A stretch of 64,000 nucleotides of DNA, from positions 186,001 through 250,000 of the forward strand of contig NZ_WOFU01000002.1 in the NCBI RefSeq assembly GCF_016879755.1. The letters are read 5' to 3'. Of this stretch, positions 36,386 through 44,517 are shown piece by piece. The position numbers were made by a program, and so were the translations under genes. The notes under the pieces are model-generated. The model was not told where the DNA came from. It saw only the letters and a program-made list of their open reading frames with translations, and did no database searches. Position 1 is the stretch's first letter. Each line of letters opens with the position of its first letter. The DNA comes from Bacillus sp. B15-48 (GTDB taxonomy: Bacteria > Bacillota > Bacilli > Bacillales > Cytobacillaceae).

Positions 36386-37297
36386 TTTCTTGAGTGTGAA
36401 AGATGCCTCGCAAAGGAGCTGGATTAAAACAGGAATCATGTGATATAAATAGAAAAACCCCCTAAGTGAAGGGAGTTTTTCTGATAACACCTTAGGAGAC
36501 CCAACCATGGCACCAACTAAACAATGTAGCACCTTTCGGTCACATCCACTTTCGGATGGATCCTTTGGACGGTTCAGCCGATGTATGCTGTTCCGTTGAA
36601 GAACTTGCACTTCACTTCAACTTTGAAGAAAAAGTGATTCTTCCCTTTTACTAAATACGGAATACAACCCGCAAGACTCATTTTTTTTACCTCTTGTATG
36701 AATTGCCTTTAGGTGTTGCAAAAGGGTAACGGTTTCAAAATTGAAACGAGTGGTTTCTATTTTGAAGATAACTCCGCGAAAACGTTTTCTGTTCTTCTCC
36801 CGTCATTTTAGATTACTTTTTTCATTTCCATCTTCCATTTCCACTAAACTTATTTCGTTTAGTAGATCCTTTTAATCCCAAATGTTTTTCCTAATTCTTC
36901 ATATTCGAATCATCTTTCAGATGGTTCGAATATGCGTCTTTTTGGAAATCCATTTTTTAGTTAGAGTCCACCCTCGCGTAGTATCTAATAGACGGGATTT
37001 CATCTTCCAATTGGACGTTTAAAGCAATGGAATTTTGAAGGAACAAGATAAAAGTTTTTAAATTTAACGGTCAAGAAACTCGCTTTAACATTTTCAAAAG
37101 CACGAAATTGTTTTCTTCCTTTTCGCTCTTCCTGTAATGCAATCGCTTACAATCGGCAAATAAATAAATGGTCCCTCGTTCACTTTTTTCGGAACGAGCA
37201 TCTATGGTTGAGCCTCCTAAGATGTTATCTTCTTTACACTTTTATTATAACTCGAAATTTTGTCTGTGGCGAATATAATTGTTACAAAACAGTGAAC
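36386..37297 (+). repeat. Tandem unit, copy 2 (~0.91 kb)
   Basis: Second copy of the unit, with a truncated YhfH-like end (FLECERCLAKELD to TAA at about 36426), a hairpin terminator at 36452-36480, the inverted-ended element (36484-37228) and the same tail. Scattered substitutions and short indels separate it from copy 1, so the duplication is not recent. Confidence 0.85.
36484..37228. mobile_element. Inverted-ended non-coding element, copy 2 (745 bp)
   Basis: Left end ATAACACCTTAGGAGACCCA and right end inverse of ATAACATCTTAGGAGGCTCA. One hairpin differs from copy 1 only in its loop (CATCCACTTTCGGATG against CATCCACTTCGCGGATG), so the stem is kept while the loop varies. Confidence 0.5.
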
Positions 37298-37362
37298 GTC
37301 CTTTCGTTAAACAGTTACTACGTTTTACCCCACATACATCCTCCTCTTTCGGTAAATGTTAT

Positions 37363-37475
37363 AAGAAAAGCGCAAGCGGCGCGTGGCCTGGAGCGCTCCA
37401 ACTGAGTATAGGAACCACAATAGTCAAGGGCGAATGTCATGAACACTAACCGCTAGAGCGCTGAAACTAGATATC
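37363..37475. repeat. Bacillus-type interspersed repeat (AAAAGCGCAAGCG family)
   Basis: It begins AGAAAAGCGCAAGCGGCGCG, followed by CCTGGAGCGCTCC and, at the far end, CCGCTAGAGCGCTGAAAC. Elements starting GAAAAGCGCAAGCG are widespread between genes in bacilli. The rest of 37298-37538 holds no gene. Confidence 0.55.
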
Positions 37476-37538
37476 CAGGATTTAAACAAAATCCTTTAAC
37501 AAATCTTCTATTAGCTAGCAAAAAAGGAGTGGGAAATA

Positions 37539-37724
37539 TTGAACGAGAAGCAAGCATCAAATAAGAATAAAAAAAATGAAATTACCCCACCAAGCCCTTT
37601 CAAAGGAATGGTTCCAAGCACAAGCGAAATACCCGGGGATTCGATTGATATGCATAGAGCAGTCGAAACTGCAAACATCCTGCTTACCGGGGACGAAATA
37701 AAACAACAAAATGAAAACCTTTAA
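37539..37724 (+). CDS. Small hydrophilic protein (61 aa), unknown
   Basis: TTG start with AAAGGAG about 9 bases upstream. Hydrophilic and Asn/Lys-rich at the start, with PPSPFKGMVPSTSEIPGDS and MHRAVETANILLTGDEIKQQ; it looks like a small bacillus sporulation-associated protein, but I know no family. It precedes the SplA-like gene by 66 bases. Confidence 0.55.
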   Translation: MNEKQASNKNKKNEITPPSPFKGMVPSTSEIPGDSIDMHRAVETANILLTGDEIKQQNENL

Positions 37725-37790
37725 TCTATGCAAGCTAACGCTCTAAACATAATATTCGCCATAAAAAACTAAACAAAAAGGAGAGTATCC

Positions 37791-38033
37791 ATGGATATAA
37801 TGGACAACAGTCAAATGAAACCAGGTGATGAAGTTTATGTTATATATCGAAACCCGCATGTACCTACAGTAGCAAATATTAAGGCAGCAGAAGTCGTATC
37901 GCACCCGAAAGACCCAAATGCGCTTGCTCTTTTTATCAATGAAACTTTTCATGTAATAGAGGATGATGACGCATTATTCGCCAGTGAAACTGCAGCAACA
38001 AAGGCATACGAACAACTCATCGATTATGAATAG
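37791..38033 (+). CDS. SplA-like transcriptional regulator (candidate)
   Basis: 80 aa. KPGDEVYVIYRNPHVPTVAN followed by IKAAEVVSHP and LALFINETFHVIEDDDALF matches the pattern of SplA, which controls spore photoproduct lyase (splAB) in B. subtilis (79 aa). ATG with AAAGGAGAG upstream. No splB follows; a terminator comes directly after the stop. If it is SplA, it is an orphan here. Confidence 0.6.
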   Translation: MDIMDNSQMKPGDEVYVIYRNPHVPTVANIKAAEVVSHPKDPNALALFINETFHVIEDDDALFASETAATKAYEQLIDYE

Positions 38034-38041
38034 AAAACATT

Positions 38042-38089
38042 AAAAAACTGGAGAGAAACTCATGCCTCGGTGAGTTTCTCTCCAGTTTG
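38042..38089. terminator. Terminator between the SplA-like gene and the YozQ-like gene
   Basis: ACTGGAGAGAAACTCA and TGAGTTTCTCTCCAGT form a 16-pair stem; A and T tracts on both sides allow bidirectional use by these convergent genes. Confidence 0.88.
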
Positions 38090-38116
38090 AAACTAATTCA
38101 TAATCACTAAAGTAAT

Positions 38117-38323
38117 CTACTCATGCCCTTTTCGCGTAATTTCGATTTCCCGCCCACCTGATGTGTCAATCGCGGCTTGGATTTCCCCTTCCATATATGC
38201 ATCGCTCACTTGTTCGTGGGTGATGGCAAGCCCCGAGGAAGCTTCGTCATTGGAATGATAATCTTCAGTTTGATATTGCTTCCCTGCAATTTTCCATTTA
38301 CTCGACGGCTTTTCTTTTTCCAA
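38117..38323 (-). CDS. YozQ/DUF4025-like protein
   Basis: 68 aa, hydrophilic. GKQYQTEDYHSNDEASSGLA then THEQVSDAYMEGEI matches the DUF4025 (B. subtilis YozQ) pattern. Function unknown. RBS GGAGGG before ATG; single gene convergent with the SplA-like gene. Confidence 0.68.
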   Translation of the reverse strand: MEKEKPSSKWKIAGKQYQTEDYHSNDEASSGLAITHEQVSDAYMEGEIQAAIDTSGGREIEITRKGHE

Positions 38324-38522
38324 TCCATATCCCTCCTTTCCTATCCTCCCTTTACTTTCCTACATTTAGAGAGAAAGCATACAAGGAATTTTCGTAGGAG
38401 AAAATAAAAAACTTCAGTCCCTCTTTCGCTAAAAAACAAGCGCTTCCAGGAAGAAAATAGGCATAAAAAACGAATAAATGGTCACACTAAAAAAACTGGA
38501 AAACAATAGGCGGTGATTAAAA

Positions 38523-38693
38523 ATGAAAGAAGTTGTATTAGCTTTAGTAGCTGGTTTAATTGTTGGAATCCTCTTTAAATTTCTAAGGCTCCCTATTCCT
38601 GCTCCCCCAGTTCTAGCAGGAGTCGTAGGAATTGTTGGCGTGTATATTGGAGGATTGGCTGGAGATTGGTTGCAAAACTTTATTCGAGGGTAA
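38523..38693 (+). CDS. XapX-domain small membrane protein
   Basis: 56 aa, two hydrophobic segments around a Pro-rich turn (LRLPIPAPPVLAGVVGIVG), ending GGLAGDWLQNFIRG. This is the XapX (DUF1427) pattern. Function unknown. ATG with GGCGGTGA upstream, followed at once by a terminator. Confidence 0.75.
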   Translation: MKEVVLALVAGLIVGILFKFLRLPIPAPPVLAGVVGIVGVYIGGLAGDWLQNFIRG

Positions 38694-38737
38694 AAAACCT
38701 GAATGGAGATCCTTTTTAATTCTCCATTCAGGTTTTT
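38694..38737. terminator. Terminator after the XapX gene
   Basis: AAAAACCTGAATGGAG and CTCCATTCAGGTTTTT pair around a T-rich loop; it serves both this gene and the convergent transporter. Confidence 0.88.
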
Positions 38738-38755
38738 CAAGTTATTAGGTCATAT

Positions 38756-39589
38756 TCATTGTGCTTTTCGAAAAGGACGCGAAGCAGGCTCTTCAATTCC
38801 TCCATTGCTCTGTTTGGAAGTTGATGAAAATAGGAACATATGAAGTCCCCCTACAAAAAGCCCTCCCCCAATAATATTACCAAGTGTCACCGGAATGAGA
38901 TTATGGAAAAAGCCAAAGATCGTAACCGTCTCCGGATGCGGAACAAAAAGAGCGATTAAGAATAAAGCCATATTGGCAATGCTATGCTCAAAACCAGACA
39001 CTACAAACGCAAACACGATTAATAAGGTTGCACTTAATTTCGCACCATCCCCTTTTAAATGATAGGGAATCCAGTAGGCTGCAAGACAAACGAGCCAATT
39101 ACATAAGATCGCACGAAAAAATAATTGAACACCTGGAGTTGTCATTTTTATTGTTACAGCTTCCATCATGAATTGCGATTTTTCTGGCGAACTAAATAAT
39201 CCGGTTAATGCGATGAGAACAGCAAAAAAGCAAGCACCTAATAAGTTTCCCGTATAACTGGCAGTCCAATTCTTGATTGTATCACGAATAGTTGTTTTCC
39301 TCGCCAATGTACTCATCGTAAAAAGCATTGTGTTTCCAGTAAATAACTCTGCCCGACCATAAATAATGATTACAAGAGCGATTCCAAAAAACAGCGAGCT
39401 CATTAAGTATGTAGCCGGTGAATTAGCAACGAAAAATGACTCCGCAAGACGGTAAGACACAACAATCCCAAACCCAATGTATACACCAGCTAGCGCTGCA
39501 CTTAATAGATATTTTATTTTCGACTCTTCTAGATGACTCTTCTTCTTTAAGGCAGAAGAGATGGCCAAATTAATTGGTTTTGAACTCAT
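38756..39589 (-). CDS. Formate/nitrite transporter family protein
   Basis: FNT-family pentameric anion channel for formate or nitrite. ATG at 39589 is chosen for AAAGGGA about 7 bases upstream (frame open 11 codons further); 277 aa, six membrane spans. Family stretches: AGVYIGFGIVVSYRL, GRAELFTGNTMLF, NWTASYTGNLLGA, RAILCNWLVCLAAYW and the P-S-like loop FVVSGFEHSIANM with the central His; IPVTLGNIIGGGLFVG near the end. With pfl and formate dehydrogenase nearby, formate is a likely substrate, but nitrite is not excluded. Confidence 0.9.
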   Translation of the reverse strand: MSSKPINLAISSALKKKSHLEESKIKYLLSAALAGVYIGFGIVVSYRLAESFFVANSPATYLMSSLFFGIALVIIIYGRAELFTGNTMLFTMSTLARKTTIRDTIKNWTASYTGNLLGACFFAVLIALTGLFSSPEKSQFMMEAVTIKMTTPGVQLFFRAILCNWLVCLAAYWIPYHLKGDGAKLSATLLIVFAFVVSGFEHSIANMALFLIALFVPHPETVTIFGFFHNLIPVTLGNIIGGGLFVGGLHMFLFSSTSKQSNGGIEEPASRPFRKAQ

Positions 39590-39607
39590 TAAAATTCCCT
39601 TTCTTTT

Positions 39608-39623
39608 TGTGACATAATTCACA
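39608..39623. promoter_or_regulatory. Perfect Fnr box beside the FNT gene
   Basis: TGTGACATAATTCACA matches TGTGA-N6-TCACA in all ten fixed positions. It lies only 19-34 bases before the FNT start codon, too close for classical activation of that gene, but about 230 bases before fnr on the other strand. It may repress the transporter, autoregulate fnr from a start near 39657, or both. Confidence 0.75.
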
Positions 39624-39849
39624 TTTGTATTATTTTAATCATATCCTTATCTTCTCTCTTTGTTAAGTCCTCCTAAATGAACGATTTTTGACGATTTTAG
39701 AACGTTTGCTAAATAGTCAAAGAACGTTCATATTTTCTCTATTGACCTTGTGAAAATATTTCTTTTAAATGAACTTAGATGCATACGAAAATCTAGTTGA
39801 AAAACCAAGGGGTATTTTTTAGTGATAGTTTTCCAAATAAAAGGGTGGG

Positions 39850-40557
39850 ATGAAATTGATAACACAACAAAAAAAAGGGACCGTTTTATACGAGCTTGAT
39901 GAACTGCTTAAAGCAGCTAATCGAATCGTTAAGTTTGAGAAAGGGACATTTTTATTTCAAGAAGGACAGGTCGCCACGGAAATGTATGTTCTCCTTTCCG
40001 GAAAAATCCAAATTTCAAAAATGAATCCAGAAGGAAAAGAATTGTATCTTCGCCTATGCACTCACAATGACATCGTTGGTGAACTTACTTTATTTACGAT
40101 GGATCCTCGCTATTTGTTTAATGCCAAGGCAATAGAAAATGGAGAAGCAGCAGCAATTAATATCGAAGATCTCGAAAAAATCCTATTTAATAACAGTCAA
40201 CTTTCCTATCAATTTATGAGATGGATGAATGATCATTTCCGAAAAACGATGACCAAATTCCGTGACTTAGTGTTAAACGGGAAAAAAGGCGCACTATATT
40301 CAACCTTAATTCGATTATGTAATAGCTATGGAGTACATCGTAGTAACGGAATTTATATTAATGTAAGTTTAACTAACCAAGATTTAGCAAACTATTGTGG
40401 GACCGCTAGAGAAAGTGTCAGTCGAATGTTAGGAGAGTTGCGCGATGAAGGAATCATCTCCATTGACCGAAAAAAAATCATTGTCCACGACTTAAATTAC
40501 TTGAAAACAGAAATATCCTGCGAAAATTGCCCAGTAGAATATTGCAATATAGAATAA
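39850..40557 (+). CDS. fnr: Fnr-type anaerobic transcription regulator
   Basis: CRP-family regulator that binds DNA as a dimer when its 4Fe-4S cluster is intact, that is without oxygen. 235 aa from ATG 39850 (a TTG at 39856 would have better RBS spacing). N-terminal cyclic-nucleotide-like barrel (FLFQEGQVATEMYVLLSGKI), a long dimer helix, and an HTH with the recognition helix in TNQDLANYCGTARESVSRML. The C-terminal cluster Cys are 224, 227 and 232 (SCENCPVEYC), as in Bacillus Fnr; Asp139 (FRDLVLNGKKGA) is probably the fourth ligand. E. coli-type N-terminal cysteines are absent. Confidence 0.95.
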   Translation: MKLITQQKKGTVLYELDELLKAANRIVKFEKGTFLFQEGQVATEMYVLLSGKIQISKMNPEGKELYLRLCTHNDIVGELTLFTMDPRYLFNAKAIENGEAAAINIEDLEKILFNNSQLSYQFMRWMNDHFRKTMTKFRDLVLNGKKGALYSTLIRLCNSYGVHRSNGIYINVSLTNQDLANYCGTARESVSRMLGELRDEGIISIDRKKIIVHDLNYLKTEISCENCPVEYCNIE

Positions 40558-40622
40558 CCAACAACGAAAAGACTGGTTTGAAGATGATAAACAATAATTA
40601 GGTTGAAACGGAGTTGTTGGGG

Positions 40623-41222
40623 ATGAAGAAAATCTATCTTATAAGTGCGTTAATTGTGGTGATAGGTATTGGATCGGGAATTTCATTTTTCTTAATTCGT
40701 GATGCAAATGCGCAAATCCCAGAAAATATTACTCTATTTACACACGATGAGGAATTTTATCGTTTTGGTGATTCTGATAAAAAAATAAAGTTAATCGAAT
40801 TTATTTACACTTATTGTCCAGATATATGTCCAACTACCACTCATAAAATGAATCAGCTAAAGCAGGATCTTGCGAATGAAGGCGTCTTTGGAGAGAAAGT
40901 CCAGTTTGTAACCATTACAATTGATCCATACCGTGATACACCAGAGATTCTCCGAAAATACATGAATGCGTTCGAAATTGAAAATGACGGAAATTGGATA
41001 TTACTTACAGGCGATCCTAGCAATATTAAAGAAGAACAGCTAAAAATTAGAGAGGTAGCTGATACTTTTCAGTTCCAATATCGTGACCCTGGGAATGGTT
41101 TTTATGTACACAGTGCTTTCATTTATTTAATTGATGAAAACAACAAATTCATAAAGAAATTTCCAATGGGTGAAGATTTTGATAAAGATGAAGTCTTCAA
41201 GAAAATTATGAAAGAAATTTAA
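40623..41222 (+). CDS. SCO1/SenC-family copper chaperone or thiol-disulfide protein
   Basis: Membrane-anchored thioredoxin-fold protein that helps build CuA centres or handles redox stress. ATG at 40623 with GGAG 9 bases upstream; 199 aa, beginning with an uncleaved membrane anchor (LISALIVVIGIGSGISFFL). The copper motif is CPDIC (Cys65, Cys69) with the distal His in FYVHSAFIYLI, and TITIDPYRDTPEIL is typical of the family. It follows fnr, which fits a respiratory role. The qox oxidase here lacks CuA, so another oxidase would be the client. Confidence 0.9.
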   Translation: MKKIYLISALIVVIGIGSGISFFLIRDANAQIPENITLFTHDEEFYRFGDSDKKIKLIEFIYTYCPDICPTTTHKMNQLKQDLANEGVFGEKVQFVTITIDPYRDTPEILRKYMNAFEIENDGNWILLTGDPSNIKEEQLKIREVADTFQFQYRDPGNGFYVHSAFIYLIDENNKFIKKFPMGEDFDKDEVFKKIMKEI

Positions 41223-41272
41223 AAAAACTAGAGCAGATGCGCCTTTTAAGTGCAAGGCATTATTAAAACGAC

Positions 41273-41305
41273 AAAAAAGCGTGTATTTTTTGAACACGCT
41301 TTTTT
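41273..41305. terminator. Bidirectional terminator after the SCO gene
   Basis: AAAAAAGCGTGT and ACACGCTTTTTT pair around ATTTTTTGA. Confidence 0.85.
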
Positions 41306-41325
41306 GTTCTTTTTAGTAGTTATAA

Positions 41326-41460
41326 TTAATGTGAATTGATCGTTGGACGTTTATCATTTTGTTGAAGCGAGTAAAATTCAGATTTCGGCTTGGTGAAGCT
41401 GATTTTTATTCCAGATTTTTTTAATCGGTTAACAAAATCAATCAGCTGCTTATTCGCCAT
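41326..41460 (-). CDS. Small protein (44 aa), unknown
   Basis: ATG on the minus strand with AAAGGGG about 9 bases upstream. Basic and short (begins MANKQLIDFVNRLKKSGIKI; ends QQNDKRPTINSH). Convergent with the SCO gene, sharing its terminator. No family recognised; the good RBS supports it. Confidence 0.5.
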   Translation of the reverse strand: MANKQLIDFVNRLKKSGIKISFTKPKSEFYSLQQNDKRPTINSH

Positions 41461-41701
41461 TTCGAAAACCCCTTTATCCTACCTGTTTGATTTTATTTTA
41501 CATCAAAATTATGAAAAATGTGTGAACTCGAGCAAAAAATTTGAAAAAATATTTATGCTCCCTTAGGCTTTTATTTCTGTAGAATATATCCCCTTTATTT
41601 ATCCAGTCAAAACTCGTTTTCCTAAAGTTTCTTTTGAAACCATTCACCTAACATCTTCTATATGTTATAATGCTTTGGATTATTATTAATGGAGGCTATA
41701 C

Positions 41702-43318
41702 ATGATTACTGTAAATAATGTGGGTTTAAGATACGGCGACCGAAAACTTTTTGAGGATGTGAACATTAAGTTTACTCCAGGGAATTGCTACGGATTAATT
41801 GGCGCAAATGGGGCCGGAAAATCTACTTTTCTTAAAATATTATCAGGAGAAATTGAACCACAAAATGGAAATGTTTCCATTACACCAGGTGAACGACTTG
41901 CTGTCTTAAAGCAGAATCATTTTGAATACGAAGAAGATGAAGTGATAAAAGTCGTAATTATGGGGCACAGTCGTCTATATGAAGTAATGCAAGAGAAAGA
42001 CGCGATTTACATGAAGGCTGATTTTACAGACGAAGACGGAATGAAAGCAGCTGAGCTTGAAGGCGAGTTTGCAGAACTAAACGGTTGGGAAGCAGAATCC
42101 GAGGCAGCTATTCTTTTAAAAGGATTAGGGATTGACGAAGACCTTCATGATAAAAAAATGGTTGACCTAGATGGAGCTCAAAAAGTAAAAGTACTATTGG
42201 CACAAGCTTTGTTCGGAAAACCAGGTGTCCTATTACTCGATGAGCCAACAAACCATCTTGACATTAAAGCGATTAAGTGGTTAGAAGAGTTTTTAATCAA
42301 CTTTGAAAATACAGTTATCGTTGTTTCTCATGACCGACATTTTTTAAACAAAGTATGTACACACATCGCTGACCTTGACTTTAGCAAAATTCAAATTTAT
42401 GTAGGAAACTATGACTTCTGGTACGAATCAAGCCAACTAGCATCAAAAATGGCACAAGACTCAAATCGAAAAAAGGAAGAAAAAATCAAAGAATTACAAG
42501 CCTTTATCGCTAGATTTAGTGCAAATGCATCTAAATCTAAACAGGCAACATCGAGAAAGGAATCACTTGATAAAATAACACTTGATGATATTAAGCCATC
42601 TTCTCGCCGTTACCCATACGTGAATTTTAGCATTGAACGTGAAATTGGAAATGACCTACTTAGAGTTGAGGGTCTTTCAAAGACAATTGAGGGCGAAAAG
42701 GTTCTAGACAACCTCTCATTTACGATGAGCAAAGATGATAAAATCGCACTTGTCGGAAAAAACGAATTAGCAAAAACAACTCTATTCAAAATACTGATGG
42801 GTGAATTAGAACCGGATAGCGGAAGTTTTAAATGGGGGATCACGACAAGTCAAGCTTATTTCCCAAAGGATAACTCCGAGTATTTTGAAGGCTGTGAACT
42901 GAGCATCGTTGACTGGTTGAGACAGTTTTCACCTAAAGATGATAGCGAGAACTTTTTACGTGGATTTCTAGGTCGAATGTTATTTTCCGGTGATGATGTT
43001 TTAAAAAAGGCAAGCGTACTTTCTGGAGGAGAAAAAGTCCGCTGCATGCTTGCAAAAATGATGTTATCAGGATCAAATATATTAATTCTTGATGAACCTA
43101 CTAACCATCTTGATCTCGAATCAATTACAGCATTGAATAATGGTCTAACCAATTATAAAGGTTCACTCTTATTTACGTCCCATGACCATCAATTTGTCCA
43201 AACCATTGCCAATAGAATTTTTGAAATTACACCATCTGGTTTCATTGATAAACAAATGACATATGACGAATATCTAGAAAATCAAGAGCTACAACAAGAA
43301 ATTTCAAAAATGTATTAA
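41702..43318 (+). CDS. ABC-F family ATPase (YkpA/YbiT-like)
   Basis: Duplicated ABC ATPase without membrane domains that acts on ribosomes (translation factor type). 538 aa. NBD1: Walker A GANGAGKST (about 34), signature position LDGAQ, Walker B VLLLDEPTNHLD and HDRHFL. A charged linker (about 245-310) follows. NBD2: Walker A position GKNELAKTT, signature LSGGEK and LILDEPTNHLD. The NBD1 signature and NBD2 Walker A, which form one composite ATP site, are both degenerate, while the other site is canonical. Closest by pattern to B. subtilis YkpA; no antibiotic-resistance arm is evident. Confidence 0.9.
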   Translation: MITVNNVGLRYGDRKLFEDVNIKFTPGNCYGLIGANGAGKSTFLKILSGEIEPQNGNVSITPGERLAVLKQNHFEYEEDEVIKVVIMGHSRLYEVMQEKDAIYMKADFTDEDGMKAAELEGEFAELNGWEAESEAAILLKGLGIDEDLHDKKMVDLDGAQKVKVLLAQALFGKPGVLLLDEPTNHLDIKAIKWLEEFLINFENTVIVVSHDRHFLNKVCTHIADLDFSKIQIYVGNYDFWYESSQLASKMAQDSNRKKEEKIKELQAFIARFSANASKSKQATSRKESLDKITLDDIKPSSRRYPYVNFSIEREIGNDLLRVEGLSKTIEGEKVLDNLSFTMSKDDKIALVGKNELAKTTLFKILMGELEPDSGSFKWGITTSQAYFPKDNSEYFEGCELSIVDWLRQFSPKDDSENFLRGFLGRMLFSGDDVLKKASVLSGGEKVRCMLAKMMLSGSNILILDEPTNHLDLESITALNNGLTNYKGSLLFTSHDHQFVQTIANRIFEITPSGFIDKQMTYDEYLENQELQQEISKMY

Positions 43319-43323
43319 TGAAT

Positions 43324-43354
43324 AAGCCCGGGTTGCAATAATCCCGGGCTATAT
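43324..43354. terminator. Terminator after the ABC-F gene
   Basis: AGCCCGGG and CCCGGGCT around a 10-base loop, followed by ATATTT. Confidence 0.75.
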
Positions 43355-43358
43355 TTAC

Positions 43359-43490
43359 TTAATGCCTTTTTTGTTTGTTCCTAGCTGACGAAGCCTTTAG
43401 TTGCCCCGTTTCACGATTCGTTGTCCCCTGCCCCTCTATTTGTGAAGAATTTAAACCAATTGTAGATGGATCTTTTTTTCGTTTTGACAT
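43359..43490 (-). CDS. YuzL-like small basic protein
   Basis: 43 aa, ATG with GGGAGGTG upstream on the minus strand. MSKRKKDPSTIGLNSSQIEG and a Lys/Arg/Asn-rich end (SSARNKQKRH) fit the YuzL family and resemble minor small spore proteins. Function unknown. Confidence 0.58.
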   Translation of the reverse strand: MSKRKKDPSTIGLNSSQIEGQGTTNRETGQLKASSARNKQKRH

Positions 43491-43599
43491 AATACACCTC
43501 CCTGCTTACTTTTGCATTACAATGATAAAATTATACTTTTTTCCTAACGAATAATTGTCATTTGTATAGGTTAACTTAACCTCCGAGGAGGTGTTACAT

Positions 43600-43845
43600 A
43601 TGACGAGAGTAGGAGTAGAACAGTCCTTGTCAAATATTTCAGCAGCACTTCGCGAAAAAGGCTATGACGTTGTTGACTTAAAGCAAGAAACGGATGCACA
43701 AGGATGTGACTGTTGTGTTGTTACTGGAATAGATTCAAATGTTATGGGGATGCAGGATACGGTAACGAAAGGCCCTGTAATTGAAGCAAACGGTATGACG
43801 GCTGAAGAAGTTTGCCGTCAAGTTGACCAAAGGTTCGGAAAATAA
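43600..43845 (+). CDS. YkuS/UPF0180-family protein
   Basis: 81 aa from ATG at 43600, chosen because GAGGAGGTG lies at proper distance (the frame is open three codons further to a GTG inside the RBS). Small cytosolic protein with RVGVEQSLSNISAALREKGY, a Cys cluster (GCDCCVVTG) and a C-terminal TAEEVCRQVDQRF helix. Family of unknown function found in sporeformers. The clustered cysteines might bind metal. Confidence 0.82.
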   Translation: MTRVGVEQSLSNISAALREKGYDVVDLKQETDAQGCDCCVVTGIDSNVMGMQDTVTKGPVIEANGMTAEEVCRQVDQRFGK

Positions 43846-43857
43846 AGGATAAAAAGA

Positions 43858-43881
43858 ACTGTCATCATGGCAGTTTTTTTG
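43858..43881 (+). terminator. Terminator of the YkuS-like gene
   Basis: AACTGTCA and TGGCAGTT around TCA, followed by seven T residues. Confidence 0.82.
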
Positions 43882-44032
43882 TTGTTCATTCTGTTTCTTT
43901 CATCATTACAAAACAAAGAGATTTTAAAGTAAAAAAATATAGTCATTAGATGTCATAAACGAAAAATAGTAGACAAGTTTTAAGTGGGCATCTGCATAGG
44001 ATAAACATATGACTATTTAAAGGGGGAGAACA

Positions 44033-44482
44033 ATGCATTTTCTTGTAATTAAGAGAGAGTATTTAATAACAGCCATCTTATTATTTATAGTAACCTCAAT
44101 AGGATTACTTCTCTTAGACAGACCAGAAGCTGAAACAGTAGCAATAACAGATGCTAAACAAACTTCTAGAGAAATTCACCTTGTTACCGGTGAATTTAAA
44201 ACGGTAACAGAATCAGGAAAAGAGATTGAATCCTATCGATGGGATCCAGGAGTCATCTTTATTGAAAAAGGGGAAAAAGTAAAACTGAATATATATGGAA
44301 TTAACGGGAAAGAACATCCGTTTTCAATTGAAGGAACGAATATTACTGGAACAGTAAAAAAGGGAGAAGAAACAATTGTCCCATTAGAATTTAATAAAGA
44401 TGGCATTTATCGGCTTATTTGTTTAACTCATCACGATAAAGATAATAATGGACCGATGATTGCCTATATAATTGTTGATTAA
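44033..44482 (+). CDS. Membrane-anchored cupredoxin-domain protein
   Basis: 149 aa, one N-terminal membrane anchor (about 12-28) and an exported beta-sandwich. FIEKGEKVKLNIYGINGKEHPFSI supplies the first His and CLTHHDKDNNGPM the Cys, His and Met of a type 1 or CuA-like copper site. Probable copper-binding electron carrier or chaperone outside the membrane. RBS AAAGGGGGAG. Lone gene with a terminator behind it; related in theme to the SCO gene at 40.6 kb. Confidence 0.75.
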   Translation: MHFLVIKREYLITAILLFIVTSIGLLLLDRPEAETVAITDAKQTSREIHLVTGEFKTVTESGKEIESYRWDPGVIFIEKGEKVKLNIYGINGKEHPFSIEGTNITGTVKKGEETIVPLEFNKDGIYRLICLTHHDKDNNGPMIAYIIVD

Positions 44483-44487
44483 AACTC

Positions 44488-44517
44488 TTCAGGAGTCAGA
44501 CTCCTGTTTTTTATTTT
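44488..44517 (+). terminator. Terminator of the cupredoxin gene
   Basis: CAGGAGTC and GACTCCTG back to back with a tiny loop, followed by TTTTTTATTTT. Confidence 0.75.

Noticed and set aside
38429-38740. 103-codon minus-strand frame
   Set aside because: It is the shadow of the XapX gene and its terminator; the plus-strand product has a clear family pattern and an RBS.
39670-39735. LexA-type operator (repeated GAACG words near fnr)
   Set aside because: GAACGTTC lacks the four-base spacer of the Bacillus LexA box (CGAACN4GTTCG).
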